NCBI GenBank assembly: GCA_959605275.1
Contig: CAUHFD010000019.1
Span: 1 to 22,355 of the forward strand
Origin: an uncultured Eubacteriales bacterium
GTDB lineage: Bacteria > Bacillota > Clostridia > Oscillospirales > Ruminococcaceae
Direction: 5' to 3'
DNA length: 22,355 bases
Made by a program: the position numbers and the translations under genes. Below are positions 13,672-21,731 of the stretch, piece by piece (the stretch's first letter is position 1; the number at the start of each line of letters is the position of its first letter). The notes under the pieces were generated by a model, which saw only the letters and a program-made list of their open reading frames with translations, had not been told where the DNA came from and ran no database searches.

Positions 13672-14649
13672 ATGATAATGGCTGGAGTCATTGTAATTGC
13701 ATTTATATTAGATGCGATTTTCGGAGATCCTTATTGCATTCCCCATCCGATTTGTCTGATCGGAAAACTGATTTCCAAGGGAGAACAAGTACTTCGGAAA
13801 TGCTTTTACGGCTCAGAAAAGAAAGAATTTATCGGCGGAATGCTGCTTAGCATCGGAGTGGTGCTGATCAGCTTTTTGGTGCCGGCTGCTATTTTATGGG
13901 GATTTAGCAAGATTCATTGGAGTTTGGCGGTATTGTTACAGATATGGTTTTGCTTTCAGATTTTTGCGGCAAAATCCCTGAAAAAAGAAAGTATGAAAGT
14001 TTATACTGCCTTGAAAGCCGGAAATCTTCCCGAAGCACGAAAATATCTTTCCTATATTGTCGGGAGGGATACGACAGCGCTTTCGGAGGAAACGGTTGCA
14101 AAGGCCGCGGTGGAAACCGTAGCAGAAAATACTTCAGACGGTGTGATCGCTCCTTTGTTTTTTATGGCAATCGGGGGCGCGCCGTTGGCTTTTGCATATA
14201 AGGCGGTAAATACGCTGGATTCCATGATCGGATACAAAAATGAGAAGTATCTTTATTTTGGTCGATTTGCGGCGAAGCTGGATGATATTTGTAACTTTAT
14301 TCCGGCGCGGATCAGCGGTGTATTAATGATAGCGGCGGCATTTGTAGTGGGCTTTGACGGTAAGTCTGCGGCACGGATTTATCTCCGGGACAGAAGAAAA
14401 CATGCAAGCCCCAACAGTGCACAAACCGAAAGCGTATGTGCGGGAGCGTTACATATTCAGCTGGCAGGCGATGCTTCCTATTTCGGAAAAGTCTATCATA
14501 AACCGACGATTGGTGATGAGATACGTCATACGGAAGCAGAGGATATCCGAAATGCAAACCGTCTGATGTACGGAACTTCGATTATTGGGGTAATACTGTT
14601 TTCGGTCTTACGGTTTTCCGTGGGAGTTTTGTTGTTTATTTTGTGTTAA
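13672..14649 (+). CDS. cbiB: Adenosylcobinamide-phosphate synthase (CbiB)
   Basis: This membrane-bound enzyme attaches aminopropanol (or its phosphate) to adenosylcobyric acid to form adenosylcobinamide (phosphate). At 325 residues it is full length. Diagnostic motifs are LDAIFGDPYCIPHPI near residue 10, GRDTTALSEETVAKAAVETVAENTSDGVIAPLF in the middle, AYKAVNTLDSMIGYKNEKY, and DRRKHASPNSAQTES near the C-terminal third. Several hydrophobic helices are visible. The frame opens at 13636, but ATG 13672 has an excellent AAAGGAGGG (13656-13664). Some literature names this gene cobD, which here is used for the next gene. Its presence means cobyric acid, not only cobinamide, can be processed. Confidence 0.95.
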   Translation: MIMAGVIVIAFILDAIFGDPYCIPHPICLIGKLISKGEQVLRKCFYGSEKKEFIGGMLLSIGVVLISFLVPAAILWGFSKIHWSLAVLLQIWFCFQIFAAKSLKKESMKVYTALKAGNLPEARKYLSYIVGRDTTALSEETVAKAAVETVAENTSDGVIAPLFFMAIGGAPLAFAYKAVNTLDSMIGYKNEKYLYFGRFAAKLDDICNFIPARISGVLMIAAAFVVGFDGKSAARIYLRDRRKHASPNSAQTESVCAGALHIQLAGDASYFGKVYHKPTIGDEIRHTEAEDIRNANRLMYGTSIIGVILFSVLRFSVGVLLFILC

Positions 14650-14668
14650 CGGAGGGATTTGTTGAAAC

Positions 14669-15754
14669 ATGATGACTTACGGTCATGGCGGAGATATTTA
14701 TTCTTATTCGGGCGACAGAGTTTTGTTGGACTTTTCCTCGAATATTAACCCGCTTGGATTGCCGCCGGCAGTGGAAAAAGCATTTCAGGCTTCCATTGGG
14801 GCTTGCACGGTATATCCGGATCCGCATTGCAGAGCTATTTCGGAGAAAATCGGGGAATACGAGAACGTGCCTTCCGAATCAATACTTTGCGGCAACGGCG
14901 CAGCCGATTTGATTTATCGAATCGCATACGGTCTGAAACCCAAGAAAGCGCTACTGTTTGCACCGACTTTTTCGGAGTACGAACAGGCTGTCAGGCAGTC
15001 GGGCGGAGCAGTATATTATTACGGTTTGCGGGAAGAAAATGAATTTGTACCGGAACACGATTTCCTGCAGATGCTTGACAGCACACAGCCGGATATTGTC
15101 TTTCTTTGCAATCCCAATAATCCGACCGGAAAAACGGTTTCGAAAGCGTTTATGACGGAAACGGCGGTCTGGTGTCAGAGTAACAATGCGGTGTTGGTGG
15201 TAGATGAATGTTTTCTGGATTTTGTCCGGAACGGAAAATCCCTTTCCATGATAGGAAAAACCGAAAAGAATCCGAATATCATCGTGTTGAAAGCATTTAC
15301 TAAGTTTTTTGCTATGGCGGGCTTGCGGTTGGGATATTTGATTTGCGGCAGCGCGGCGCTGCGGAAGAAAATATGGGAAGCCGGTCAACCCTGGAGCGTT
15401 TCCGGCGTGGCGCAGTTATGCGGCGCCGCAGCATTGAGCGATAAGGCGTACATTGAACAGACGCAAAATCTGATTCCGCGCTTTCGGGAAGATTTACAGA
15501 CGGAGTTGGAAAAATTGCCGCTGCAGGTATACAGCGGTGCCGCAAATTATATTTTCTTTCGGACAACTGTGCCGCAGTTGGATCAAAAAACGGCGGCACG
15601 GGATATTTTGATACGCAATTGCGCGAATTATCACGGGCTATGCGAAGGCTATTACCGTGTGGCGGTAAAGTCTGCGGAAGACAATCGAAAACTGATACAA
15701 ACGATGCAGGCAATTTTTGCGGAAAGCTGTGCCGATTGTACCGATGCGATATGA
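14669..15754 (+). CDS. cobD: Threonine-phosphate decarboxylase, PLP-dependent
   Basis: This soluble aminotransferase-fold enzyme converts L-threonine phosphate to (R)-1-amino-2-propanol phosphate, the linker used by CbiB. At 361 residues it fits the family. Visible motifs are the N-terminal YGHGGD and LDFSSNINPLGLP, the cofactor-binding CGNGAADLIYR, FLCNPNNPTGKT, VDECFLDF and the PLP lysine Lys212 in AFTKFFAMAGLRLGY. Starts at ATG 14669 or 14672 both fit GGAGGGA (14651-14657). It follows cbiB by 19 nt, consistent with consecutive steps. Confusion with histidinol-phosphate aminotransferase is possible on sequence alone, but context settles it. A C-terminal Cys pair (CADC) is present; many clostridial homologues carry a metal-binding tail, but this one is too short to claim that. 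Confidence 0.93.
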   Translation: MMTYGHGGDIYSYSGDRVLLDFSSNINPLGLPPAVEKAFQASIGACTVYPDPHCRAISEKIGEYENVPSESILCGNGAADLIYRIAYGLKPKKALLFAPTFSEYEQAVRQSGGAVYYYGLREENEFVPEHDFLQMLDSTQPDIVFLCNPNNPTGKTVSKAFMTETAVWCQSNNAVLVVDECFLDFVRNGKSLSMIGKTEKNPNIIVLKAFTKFFAMAGLRLGYLICGSAALRKKIWEAGQPWSVSGVAQLCGAAALSDKAYIEQTQNLIPRFREDLQTELEKLPLQVYSGAANYIFFRTTVPQLDQKTAARDILIRNCANYHGLCEGYYRVAVKSAEDNRKLIQTMQAIFAESCADCTDAI

Positions 15755-15783
15755 TTGGAATAAAATGAGGGAGTTGTAGAGAT

Positions 15784-16878
15784 ATGTTTGAGTTGGAGAA
15801 AATCAAGAAGCAACTGCAGCCGTTAGACGAAACGGCGTGTCAGGCTGCGGCAGAACGCCAAGGACAGCTGTTAAAACCGGAAGGCAGTTTGGGTTTGCTG
15901 GAAGATATCAGCATCCAAATGGCGGGCATCACAGGAAAGGTAAAAAACAGTGCGGATAAAAAAATTCTCTTTCTGTTTGGGGCAGATAACGGGGTATATG
16001 AAGAAGGAATTGCTTCGGCGCCGCAGGAGTTTACTCATATGCTGATGAGCCATTATGCCGGAACGGCGAAGTGCGGCATCAATGTGATCTGTGAAGCCAA
16101 CCAGGTTGATTTGATATTGGTGGATATGGGAATTATCGGTACATTTGAGGGACAAAATATAGAAAATCATAAGCTGATGAACGGCACTCATAATTTTGCA
16201 AAAGAGCCTGCTATGAGCCGTGAAACCGCATTGAAGGCAATAGAAATCGGATTTGACTATGCCCGATATGCAAAAAATAACGGATATGATATCATCGGCA
16301 ACGGCGAAGTGGGAATGGGAAACACAACCACAGCAGCAGCCTGCGTGATGGCGGCGCTTAATATATCCGATCCCGAAATTGCAGTAGGTTTGGGCGCGGG
16401 ACTGACAGAAGATGCTTTTGCAAGAAAAAAGCAGGTTATTGCCGACGCTTTGAAAAAGCATCAGCCAGACCGGGAAGATGTGGTGGATATTCTCAGCAAA
16501 GTGGGCGGATTGGATCTTGCGGCGATGACGGGACTGTATATCGGGGCAGCTTATTATAAACTTCCCATCGTGATTGACGGGGTTATTTCAATCGCTGCGG
16601 CGCTTCTTGCATATCGTTTTCATCCTTTGACAAAAGAGTATATGTTTGCTTCCCACGTATCGAAAGAGCCGGCTTACCGACTTGCTTCAGAGGAGATGGA
16701 ACTGCATCCGATGCTTCAGTTGGATATGCGTCTTGGAGAAGGAACGGGGTGTCCGATTGCCATGCGGGTGATTGATACGGCATTGGCGGTGATGCGGGAG
16801 ATGAACACTTTTTCGGATGTTGCGGCTGATACGGAGTATCGGGAGGAACTGCAGGTTGACAATTCCCGCGGAAATTAA
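15784..16878 (+). CDS. cobT: Nicotinate-nucleotide:dimethylbenzimidazole phosphoribosyltransferase
   Basis: This cytoplasmic enzyme activates the lower-ligand base of cobamides, making alpha-ribazole phosphate from nicotinate mononucleotide. At 364 residues it is full length. The motifs KPEGSLGLLEDISIQMAGI, GADNGVYEEGIASAPQEFT, NGEVGMGNTTTAAA, KVGGLDLAAMTG and MRLGEGTGCP are present; the last places the catalytic base at Glu319, matching Glu317 of the Salmonella enzyme. ATG 15784 follows GGGAG. No bluB or bza genes for base synthesis are in view, so the base may come from the environment. It is the last gene of the operon. Confidence 0.96.
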   Translation: MFELEKIKKQLQPLDETACQAAAERQGQLLKPEGSLGLLEDISIQMAGITGKVKNSADKKILFLFGADNGVYEEGIASAPQEFTHMLMSHYAGTAKCGINVICEANQVDLILVDMGIIGTFEGQNIENHKLMNGTHNFAKEPAMSRETALKAIEIGFDYARYAKNNGYDIIGNGEVGMGNTTTAAACVMAALNISDPEIAVGLGAGLTEDAFARKKQVIADALKKHQPDREDVVDILSKVGGLDLAAMTGLYIGAAYYKLPIVIDGVISIAAALLAYRFHPLTKEYMFASHVSKEPAYRLASEEMELHPMLQLDMRLGEGTGCPIAMRVIDTALAVMREMNTFSDVAADTEYREELQVDNSRGN

Positions 16879-17019
16879 GATGTTTTCTGCGGTGAAATAT
16901 TGCTTTTTCATGACAATTTGTTATTATGAAACAGGATTTGCAAATCAAATCCGTCGTGGCATAATAAAAAATAAACCTTATTTTTTTTCAATCTGACTAT
17001 TTTTTATTTGAGTAATATA
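16879..17019. other. Intergenic region after cobT
   Basis: No gene is seen. GGATTTG (16934-16940) pairs with CAAATCC (16946-16952) but lacks a T-run. Further on, AAAAAATAA (16966-16974) pairs with TTATTTTTT (16978-16986) and continues into a T-run, a weak A/T-only terminator that could work in either direction. Confidence 0.5.
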
Positions 17020-17048
17020 TTGACTTCGCATTTCAAATGTGATATGGT
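17020..17048 (+). promoter_or_regulatory. Candidate promoter of the second B12-controlled operon
   Basis: TTGACT (17020-17025) and TATGGT (17043-17048) are 17 nt apart, about 55 nt before the riboswitch P1 helix. Confidence 0.6.
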
Positions 17049-17101
17049 ATATTTGTTCAAAGGGTTGCTGATATTTCGGCAAAATCAAAATTGAATAGAA
17101 G

Positions 17102-17264
17102 ATTACGGTGTATGCGTAATAGCATACTGAAAAGGGAATGCGGTGAGAATCCGCAACAGTCACGCTGCTGTATGGTGGACGAAAGCCCGATTATGCCACT
17201 GAAGTGCAATACTTTGGGAAGGCGGGCGAGTAGGTGGAAGCTAAGTCAGAATATCTGCCGTAAT
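17102..17264 (+). ncRNA. Cobalamin riboswitch 2 (aptamer)
   Basis: P1 is ATTACGG (17102-17108) with CCGTAAT (17258-17264). The same conserved blocks as in riboswitch 1 appear in the same order: GGGAA, GGTGAGAATCC, CAGTCACGCTGCTGT, GCCACTG, GGGAAGGCG, GTAGGTGGAAGC and AGTCAGAATATCTGC. Compensatory changes against riboswitch 1 (P1 A-T to G-C; TACGG/CCGTA to TGCGG/CCGCA) show that the helices are maintained. A downstream hairpin CAGAC/GTCTG with ATCCTTT/AAAGGAT again presents a CGGCAG loop (17286-17291). Confidence 0.95.
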
Positions 17265-17344
17265 TACAGACGATGTTTATCCTTTCGGCAGAAAAGGATG
17301 TCTGAACTTTAGGGGATTCCCTATTGAAAACAAATGTATTTTCT

Positions 17345-17376
17345 GCCTTTACAGATATTCTGTAAAGGCTTTTTTA
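17345..17376 (+). terminator. Riboswitch 2 expression-platform terminator
   Basis: GCCTTTACAG (17345-17354) pairs perfectly with CTGTAAAGGC (17360-17369) around 5 nt, followed by a T-run. B12-bound RNA would be expected to terminate here, ahead of the surface-protein gene at 17474. Confidence 0.9.
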
Positions 17377-17473
17377 TACTTGTTTCCGATATTATCCTTT
17401 CAGTAAACAGATATCACAGACCGCCTGAGGAGGGCTCGTTTTTTCTGTTCAAACTTTAAGGAGGAGAAAGTAA

Positions 17474-19915
17474 ATGGGTAAAAAGCTATGCGCTTTGGCG
17501 GTCGCGCTGACGATTGCAGCATCCTCACTCATCACTGCATGGGCAGGGAATGACAACGCGGCGGCAAGCGAAACACAGGAAAGTACGCTGAATTGGAGCC
17601 AGTTTTTAGGAAATGAAGGCTTGCAGGGTGTTTCCGATGCTAAAACGCCTCGTACGGCAGAGGAATTGGAATTAAAATGGAAGGTACAAACCGGTACCGG
17701 ATGGAATGATGTTCCCGGCTCTCCGATTGTTGTGGGAAATTATGTTTATTGTTATAGTTCTCAATACCTTCGTAAATATGATTTGATTACGGGAAAAGAA
17801 CTTGCAAAAGCGCAGGTCTTCGGCAAGTCAACTAATCAGTTCATTATCAATCTTTGCTATGGCGATGGCAAAATTTTTGTTCCGCTTAACACCAATAATA
17901 TGGAAGACGGCACTGAAGTCACGAAATCTCATCTGCGGGTTTTTGACGCAGATACCTTGGAGCAGCTTTATATTACCGAGGATGTTACTTTAGGCGATAT
18001 GCAAACACCGGTTATGTATCACGATGGTTACGTCATCACCGGTGGATATTTTCGAAACAGCTATTATGCTTGCTTTAGTACGAAAGATGAAGATACCGCC
18101 AGTTCTAACGAAGTCAAAAAAGCGGTTTGGTCCGTAAAAACAACGAATACAAAAGGCTTTTGCTGGAACGGTGCTGCGTTTGTCGGCGACTGTGTTTATT
18201 TTGCAGAAAACGGGTACAGAGGCTCCAGCACGGTTTGGGTAATTAAATATAAAACCGGAGACATTGTAGATACTTTTAAGATGCCGGATGGCTATGATTC
18301 TAAGTCCACCATCGTATACAACGATAAAAACAATCGCTTGTATATCCCCTCTAATAACAGCGACGGCGGCGCCTCCATTCGTTCTTACGAGGTAAATGCA
18401 GACGGAACGCTGAATCAGGAAACGGTAAAAGAGTGGAAATCCGGTACGTCTGGCGGCGGTACGCAGTCCACACCGGTGATTTATAACAACCGTCTTTATA
18501 TTGCAGGAGGCGGCGGTACGATGGGCTCTTCTGAGCCGTTTCATGTGGTCGATGCCGAAACCATGCAAGAAATTTATAAAATCGACGGATTGATGTCCAA
18601 AGGTTCTGCGGCTGTCAGCACAGCTTATGCGACCAAGGAAAACGGTAATCAGGTGTATATTTACATGGTACCATATGATTGTACCAAAGAAAACAATTTC
18701 TGGATTATTTCGGACAAAGAGGGACAGACAGAACCGGTCTATGAAACAATGACGTTGTCTGATCCGACCATAGACACAAACTATTGCACTCAAACGATTG
18801 CAATCGCCTCAAACGGATATCTTGTCTGGTATCAGGATGACAAAAATTTGTATGTTTGCGGCAGAAAAGACTCCGACACAGCTTCTGCGGTAACCGGTGA
18901 GGATGTAAACGCTCAAATTGCACGTCAGGCAGATCCTGCCGATTTTGGATATTATAACAAGGTAGAAATTGCTCGGATTGAGGAACGCTACAACGCTTTA
19001 AGCGATGCTGAAAAAGAAAAAGTTACGGAATATGATAAGCTGCTGGAAATTAAAAAGGTAATGCAGTTTGACGGCACAAATGCAATCGAACGTTTGAACG
19101 CCGGTATTGCCGCTCTGCCGGAGTCTGTGACACTGGAAAACAAGGAAACAGTACAGACCTTGCTGAATGTTTACAATAAATTGTCCGACACCGATAAAGT
19201 AGCGGTCATTGATGCCGATAAGCTGATTGCCGCCGACAGTACGATTAAGCGGCTTGAAACAGAGCAGGAAATTGCGGCATTGAAGCAGGAGATAGAAGCG
19301 CTGCCGACAGTCGACAAGCTGACCTCCGCGGACGGCGCAAACGTCAAAAAATTGGTGAGCCGTTATCAGGCGTTGAATGAAGAAGATCGGAAAAAGGCAG
19401 ACGCCTCCGGTGCACTGCTTGCGGCTGAAGCAAGAATTGCCGCTATTGAAAAGCAGATGAGCGATGTTGGAGCACTGATTAAAGAGAAGCTAGAGGGACA
19501 GAAAGTAACTCTGGATTCCGCATCAGATATCAAAGCGATTGACAAGGCGATGGAGGGATTGATCTCTTCGGATGTCGCTTTGATTACAGAGGTGGAACAG
19601 TATCTGAGCCCGGCAAAGGTCGATCTGGTCAATCTGATGACAGAAAAGCTGGTCGGTCTTACCGTGACCAAAGCAAATTTGAACGAAACCAAAGCTTTGT
19701 TGGAGGATATTTCTTATTTTTATCAGGGCATTTTGGAAGCGGATATCAAGTATGTGAAAAATTATGGACAAGTGGCAGTGATTCAAAAAGCGGTAGAAGC
19801 TGTTGAAGCGGATATTCCGCAATCAGGGGTAGAATTGCCCTTGGGCATAATCGGAATTCTGATGTTGGCAGGAGCCGTTACAATGGTAACGATCAAACGG
19901 CGCACAGCAAGATAA
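17474..19915 (+). CDS. Secreted PQQ-like beta-propeller protein with helical stalk and C-terminal wall/membrane anchor
   Basis: This 813-residue protein starts with a signal peptide (MGKKLCALAVALTIAASS, likely cleavage after AWA at residue 24). Residues about 38-468 are a PQQ-like beta-propeller, opening WSQFLGNEGLQGVSDAKTP with recurring blocks such as SPIVVGNYVYCYS and TPVIYNNRLYIAGGG. Residues 475-775 are about three degenerate, charged helical repeats with the pattern Y-x-x-L-S-x-x-(D/E)-K-x-x-V, typical of Firmicute surface stalks. The end has IPQSG (781-785), a 20-residue hydrophobic segment and KRRTAR, resembling a sortase signal with a variant motif, or else a simple membrane anchor. 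The start has AAGGAGGAG. Control by a cobalamin riboswitch and the transport genes downstream imply a corrinoid role, which is inference. Confidence 0.88.
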   Translation: MGKKLCALAVALTIAASSLITAWAGNDNAAASETQESTLNWSQFLGNEGLQGVSDAKTPRTAEELELKWKVQTGTGWNDVPGSPIVVGNYVYCYSSQYLRKYDLITGKELAKAQVFGKSTNQFIINLCYGDGKIFVPLNTNNMEDGTEVTKSHLRVFDADTLEQLYITEDVTLGDMQTPVMYHDGYVITGGYFRNSYYACFSTKDEDTASSNEVKKAVWSVKTTNTKGFCWNGAAFVGDCVYFAENGYRGSSTVWVIKYKTGDIVDTFKMPDGYDSKSTIVYNDKNNRLYIPSNNSDGGASIRSYEVNADGTLNQETVKEWKSGTSGGGTQSTPVIYNNRLYIAGGGGTMGSSEPFHVVDAETMQEIYKIDGLMSKGSAAVSTAYATKENGNQVYIYMVPYDCTKENNFWIISDKEGQTEPVYETMTLSDPTIDTNYCTQTIAIASNGYLVWYQDDKNLYVCGRKDSDTASAVTGEDVNAQIARQADPADFGYYNKVEIARIEERYNALSDAEKEKVTEYDKLLEIKKVMQFDGTNAIERLNAGIAALPESVTLENKETVQTLLNVYNKLSDTDKVAVIDADKLIAADSTIKRLETEQEIAALKQEIEALPTVDKLTSADGANVKKLVSRYQALNEEDRKKADASGALLAAEARIAAIEKQMSDVGALIKEKLEGQKVTLDSASDIKAIDKAMEGLISSDVALITEVEQYLSPAKVDLVNLMTEKLVGLTVTKANLNETKALLEDISYFYQGILEADIKYVKNYGQVAVIQKAVEAVEADIPQSGVELPLGIIGILMLAGAVTMVTIKRRTAR

Positions 19916-19929
19916 AATTGCTTCAAGCT

Positions 19930-19956
19930 CAAGCGGGCGGCATTGCCGTCCGCTTG
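19930..19956 (+). terminator. Intra-operon hairpin, possible attenuator
   Basis: An 11-bp stem (19930-19940 with 19946-19956, one G-U pair) surrounds CATTG and is followed by only a weak T-rich tail (ATATAGTTTTATAT). It could partly terminate or protect the 3' end of the surface-protein message, lowering expression of the transport genes relative to the abundant surface protein. Confidence 0.5.
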
Positions 19957-20009
19957 ATATAGTTTTATATAGAAGTTCCAATCTTGATAAGAAAGCGGGA
20001 AAATTCATC

Positions 20010-20798
20010 ATGAATACAATCGGAAAACGACGTATCAGAATAATTGTCATTTTTACCGTTTTGGGCATTTTGGCATTAAGCGCTTTGCTGCGATTGAAAA
20101 TAGAGCCTGTTGATTATGGAAAAAATCTGTCTTCACAAGGGCAAAGAGCAGAAGTTAGCGGGAACAATCATAATAGTGAGAGTTCAGAATATGTTGTTTC
20201 TTCGTTTTCGGTGAAAGAGGAGGAAAGTCAGCGAAAAGAAAATGTCAGTAATTCGGTTTCCTCTGTGGTGACCTCGCATGGAAAGAGTGAAGCTTCCGCT
20301 TCTTCTGCATCGGTTGTTTCAGATGGATTATTATCCGTTTCATCAGAAAAAGTTTCCGCAAAGAAATATTGCACGGTGGAAATTCGATGCGATACGGTGG
20401 TGGATACCGGAAAATTAACCAACCAGGCGGTTGCAAAATACATTCCGAAGGATGGTACGATATTGGCTGAAACCAGAGTGGAAATCGCAGACGGCGAAAC
20501 CGCTTTTGAAGTGCTCAAGCGGGTCACCAGAGAAGAAGGCATTCAGATGGAATTTCGAAGTGATCCGCTTTACAGCGGCGCCTATATTGAGGGAATCAAT
20601 CATCTTTATGAATTTGACGGAGGCAGTGGTTCCGGATGGATGTATAAGATAAACGCTTGGTTCCCGAACTACGGATGCAGTCAATATAAAATAAAGGACG
20701 GGGATAAAATGGTATGGTGTTACACCTGCAATATCGGCAAAGATGTAGGTGACCAATACTATGACACTCATCCGGATGCAAATCCGGAATATTCCTAA
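20010..20798 (+). CDS. Membrane-tethered DUF4430 (transcobalamin-like) domain protein
   Basis: This 262-residue protein has basic residues and one hydrophobic helix near residues 8-29 (signal anchor or uncleaved signal), a long Ser/Val/Glu-rich linker (about 45-115), and a C-terminal extracellular domain (about 118-255) of the DUF4430 type. That domain shares its fold with the cobalamin-binding region of intrinsic factor and transcobalamin; the conserved GSGSGWMYKINAWFPNYG and IKDGDKMVWCYTC segments are clear. The linker would let the domain reach through the cell wall. It is encoded between a B12-regulated surface protein and ECF transporter subunits, which supports corrinoid binding. No lipobox is seen. 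The start has only a weak GCGGGA Shine-Dalgarno. Confidence 0.88.
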   Translation: MNTIGKRRIRIIVIFTVLGILALSALLRLKIEPVDYGKNLSSQGQRAEVSGNNHNSESSEYVVSSFSVKEEESQRKENVSNSVSSVVTSHGKSEASASSASVVSDGLLSVSSEKVSAKKYCTVEIRCDTVVDTGKLTNQAVAKYIPKDGTILAETRVEIADGETAFEVLKRVTREEGIQMEFRSDPLYSGAYIEGINHLYEFDGGSGSGWMYKINAWFPNYGCSQYKIKDGDKMVWCYTCNIGKDVGDQYYDTHPDANPEYS

Positions 20799-20816
20799 AC
20801 GACAGGAGATCAGTTG

Positions 20817-21731
20817 ATGAAGAGCCAATATATCGGGTTGGGAGAGGATAGTAATTTTGCTTCTTTTCATCCGATCGTAACTTTTGTTTATTTTTGTGTT
20901 GTTGTTTTGATATCTATGTTTTCTATGAGTCCGGTGTTTTTGACTCTTACTTTTTTCACCGGGTTTGTTTATTCTGTGATTTTAGGCGGTCGAAAATCCA
21001 TTCGGTTTAATTTGATTTTTGCTGTTCCTGTACTGTTTCTTACCATGATTATCAATCCGCTTTCCAATCATCGAGGTGTGACAGCATTATTTTATCTCAA
21101 CGACAATGCAATTACATTGGAGGCAATTCTTTATGGTCTTGCTTCCGCCGCAATGCTGGTCAGCGTTATCATGTGGTTATCTTGTTTTAACAAAATTATG
21201 ACCTCGGATAAGATTATTTATTTGTTTGGACGAATGATCCCGGTGATTGCCTTATTGCTGTCTATGTGCTTTCGATTTATTCCTTTGCTGAAAGCCCGTT
21301 TTCATGCAATACATGAAGGGCAGAAATGTATGGGGCGGCAGTTCCGAAAATGGGAGATAATCAAAAAGGGAAGACTGCTTGCAAAAGAAATTTCGATATT
21401 GATTGCGTGGTCTCTGGAGGCTGCCATTGAAACCTCTGATTCTATGGAGGCGCGGGGATACGGTCTGCACGGCCGCACCAGTTTTCATATTTTTAAGTTT
21501 GCAAAGCGTGACCGCAATACACTGATTTTGATTGCCGTGTTGTCAGTAATTGTATTCACAGGCTGTTTGTTGGGAGTAAATAATATTTACTACTATCCGG
21601 CAATTGAGTATAAAACCTCGTGGCAACTGACGTTGCCGTTCGCGGCAAGCCATTTGCTGTTATTGCTGTTACCGGCAATCATAGATATTAAGGGAGAACA
21701 AAGATGGCGGAAATTGAGTTTAGAAATGTGA
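20817..21731 (+). CDS. ecfT: Energy-coupling factor transporter transmembrane subunit (EcfT/CbiQ-like)
   Basis: This 304-residue integral membrane subunit couples ATP hydrolysis to a substrate-binding S component. Hydrophobic helices lie near residues 18-40, 45-75, 88-120, 135-160, 235-255 and 275-295. The cytoplasmic coupling region includes SDSMEARGYG, with the signature Ala-Arg-Gly at residues 212-214; the usual second Ala-Arg-Gly or a relative near FHAIHEGQKCMGRQF is less clear. TTG 20814 is also in frame, but ATG 20817 has AGGAGAT (20804-20810). Its 3' end overlaps the ATPase gene by 27 nt. Although CbiQ of cobalt transport is a relative, the riboswitch and the DUF4430 neighbour favour a corrinoid importer. 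Confidence 0.9.
   Translation: MKSQYIGLGEDSNFASFHPIVTFVYFCVVVLISMFSMSPVFLTLTFFTGFVYSVILGGRKSIRFNLIFAVPVLFLTMIINPLSNHRGVTALFYLNDNAITLEAILYGLASAAMLVSVIMWLSCFNKIMTSDKIIYLFGRMIPVIALLLSMCFRFIPLLKARFHAIHEGQKCMGRQFRKWEIIKKGRLLAKEISILIAWSLEAAIETSDSMEARGYGLHGRTSFHIFKFAKRDRNTLILIAVLSVIVFTGCLLGVNNIYYYPAIEYKTSWQLTLPFAASHLLLLLLPAIIDIKGEQRWRKLSLEM

Noticed and set aside
15871..16461. 196-residue minus-strand frame opposite cobT
   Set aside because: It is a shadow of cobT, which has all expected motifs on the + strand.
17091..17312. 73-residue frame within the second riboswitch
   Set aside because: It coincides with the aptamer, whose conserved blocks and helices explain the sequence.
17990..18793. 267-residue minus-strand frame opposite the propeller gene
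   Set aside because: It is antisense to a protein with a clear signal peptide and propeller repeats, and it shows no recognisable domain or ribosome-binding site.
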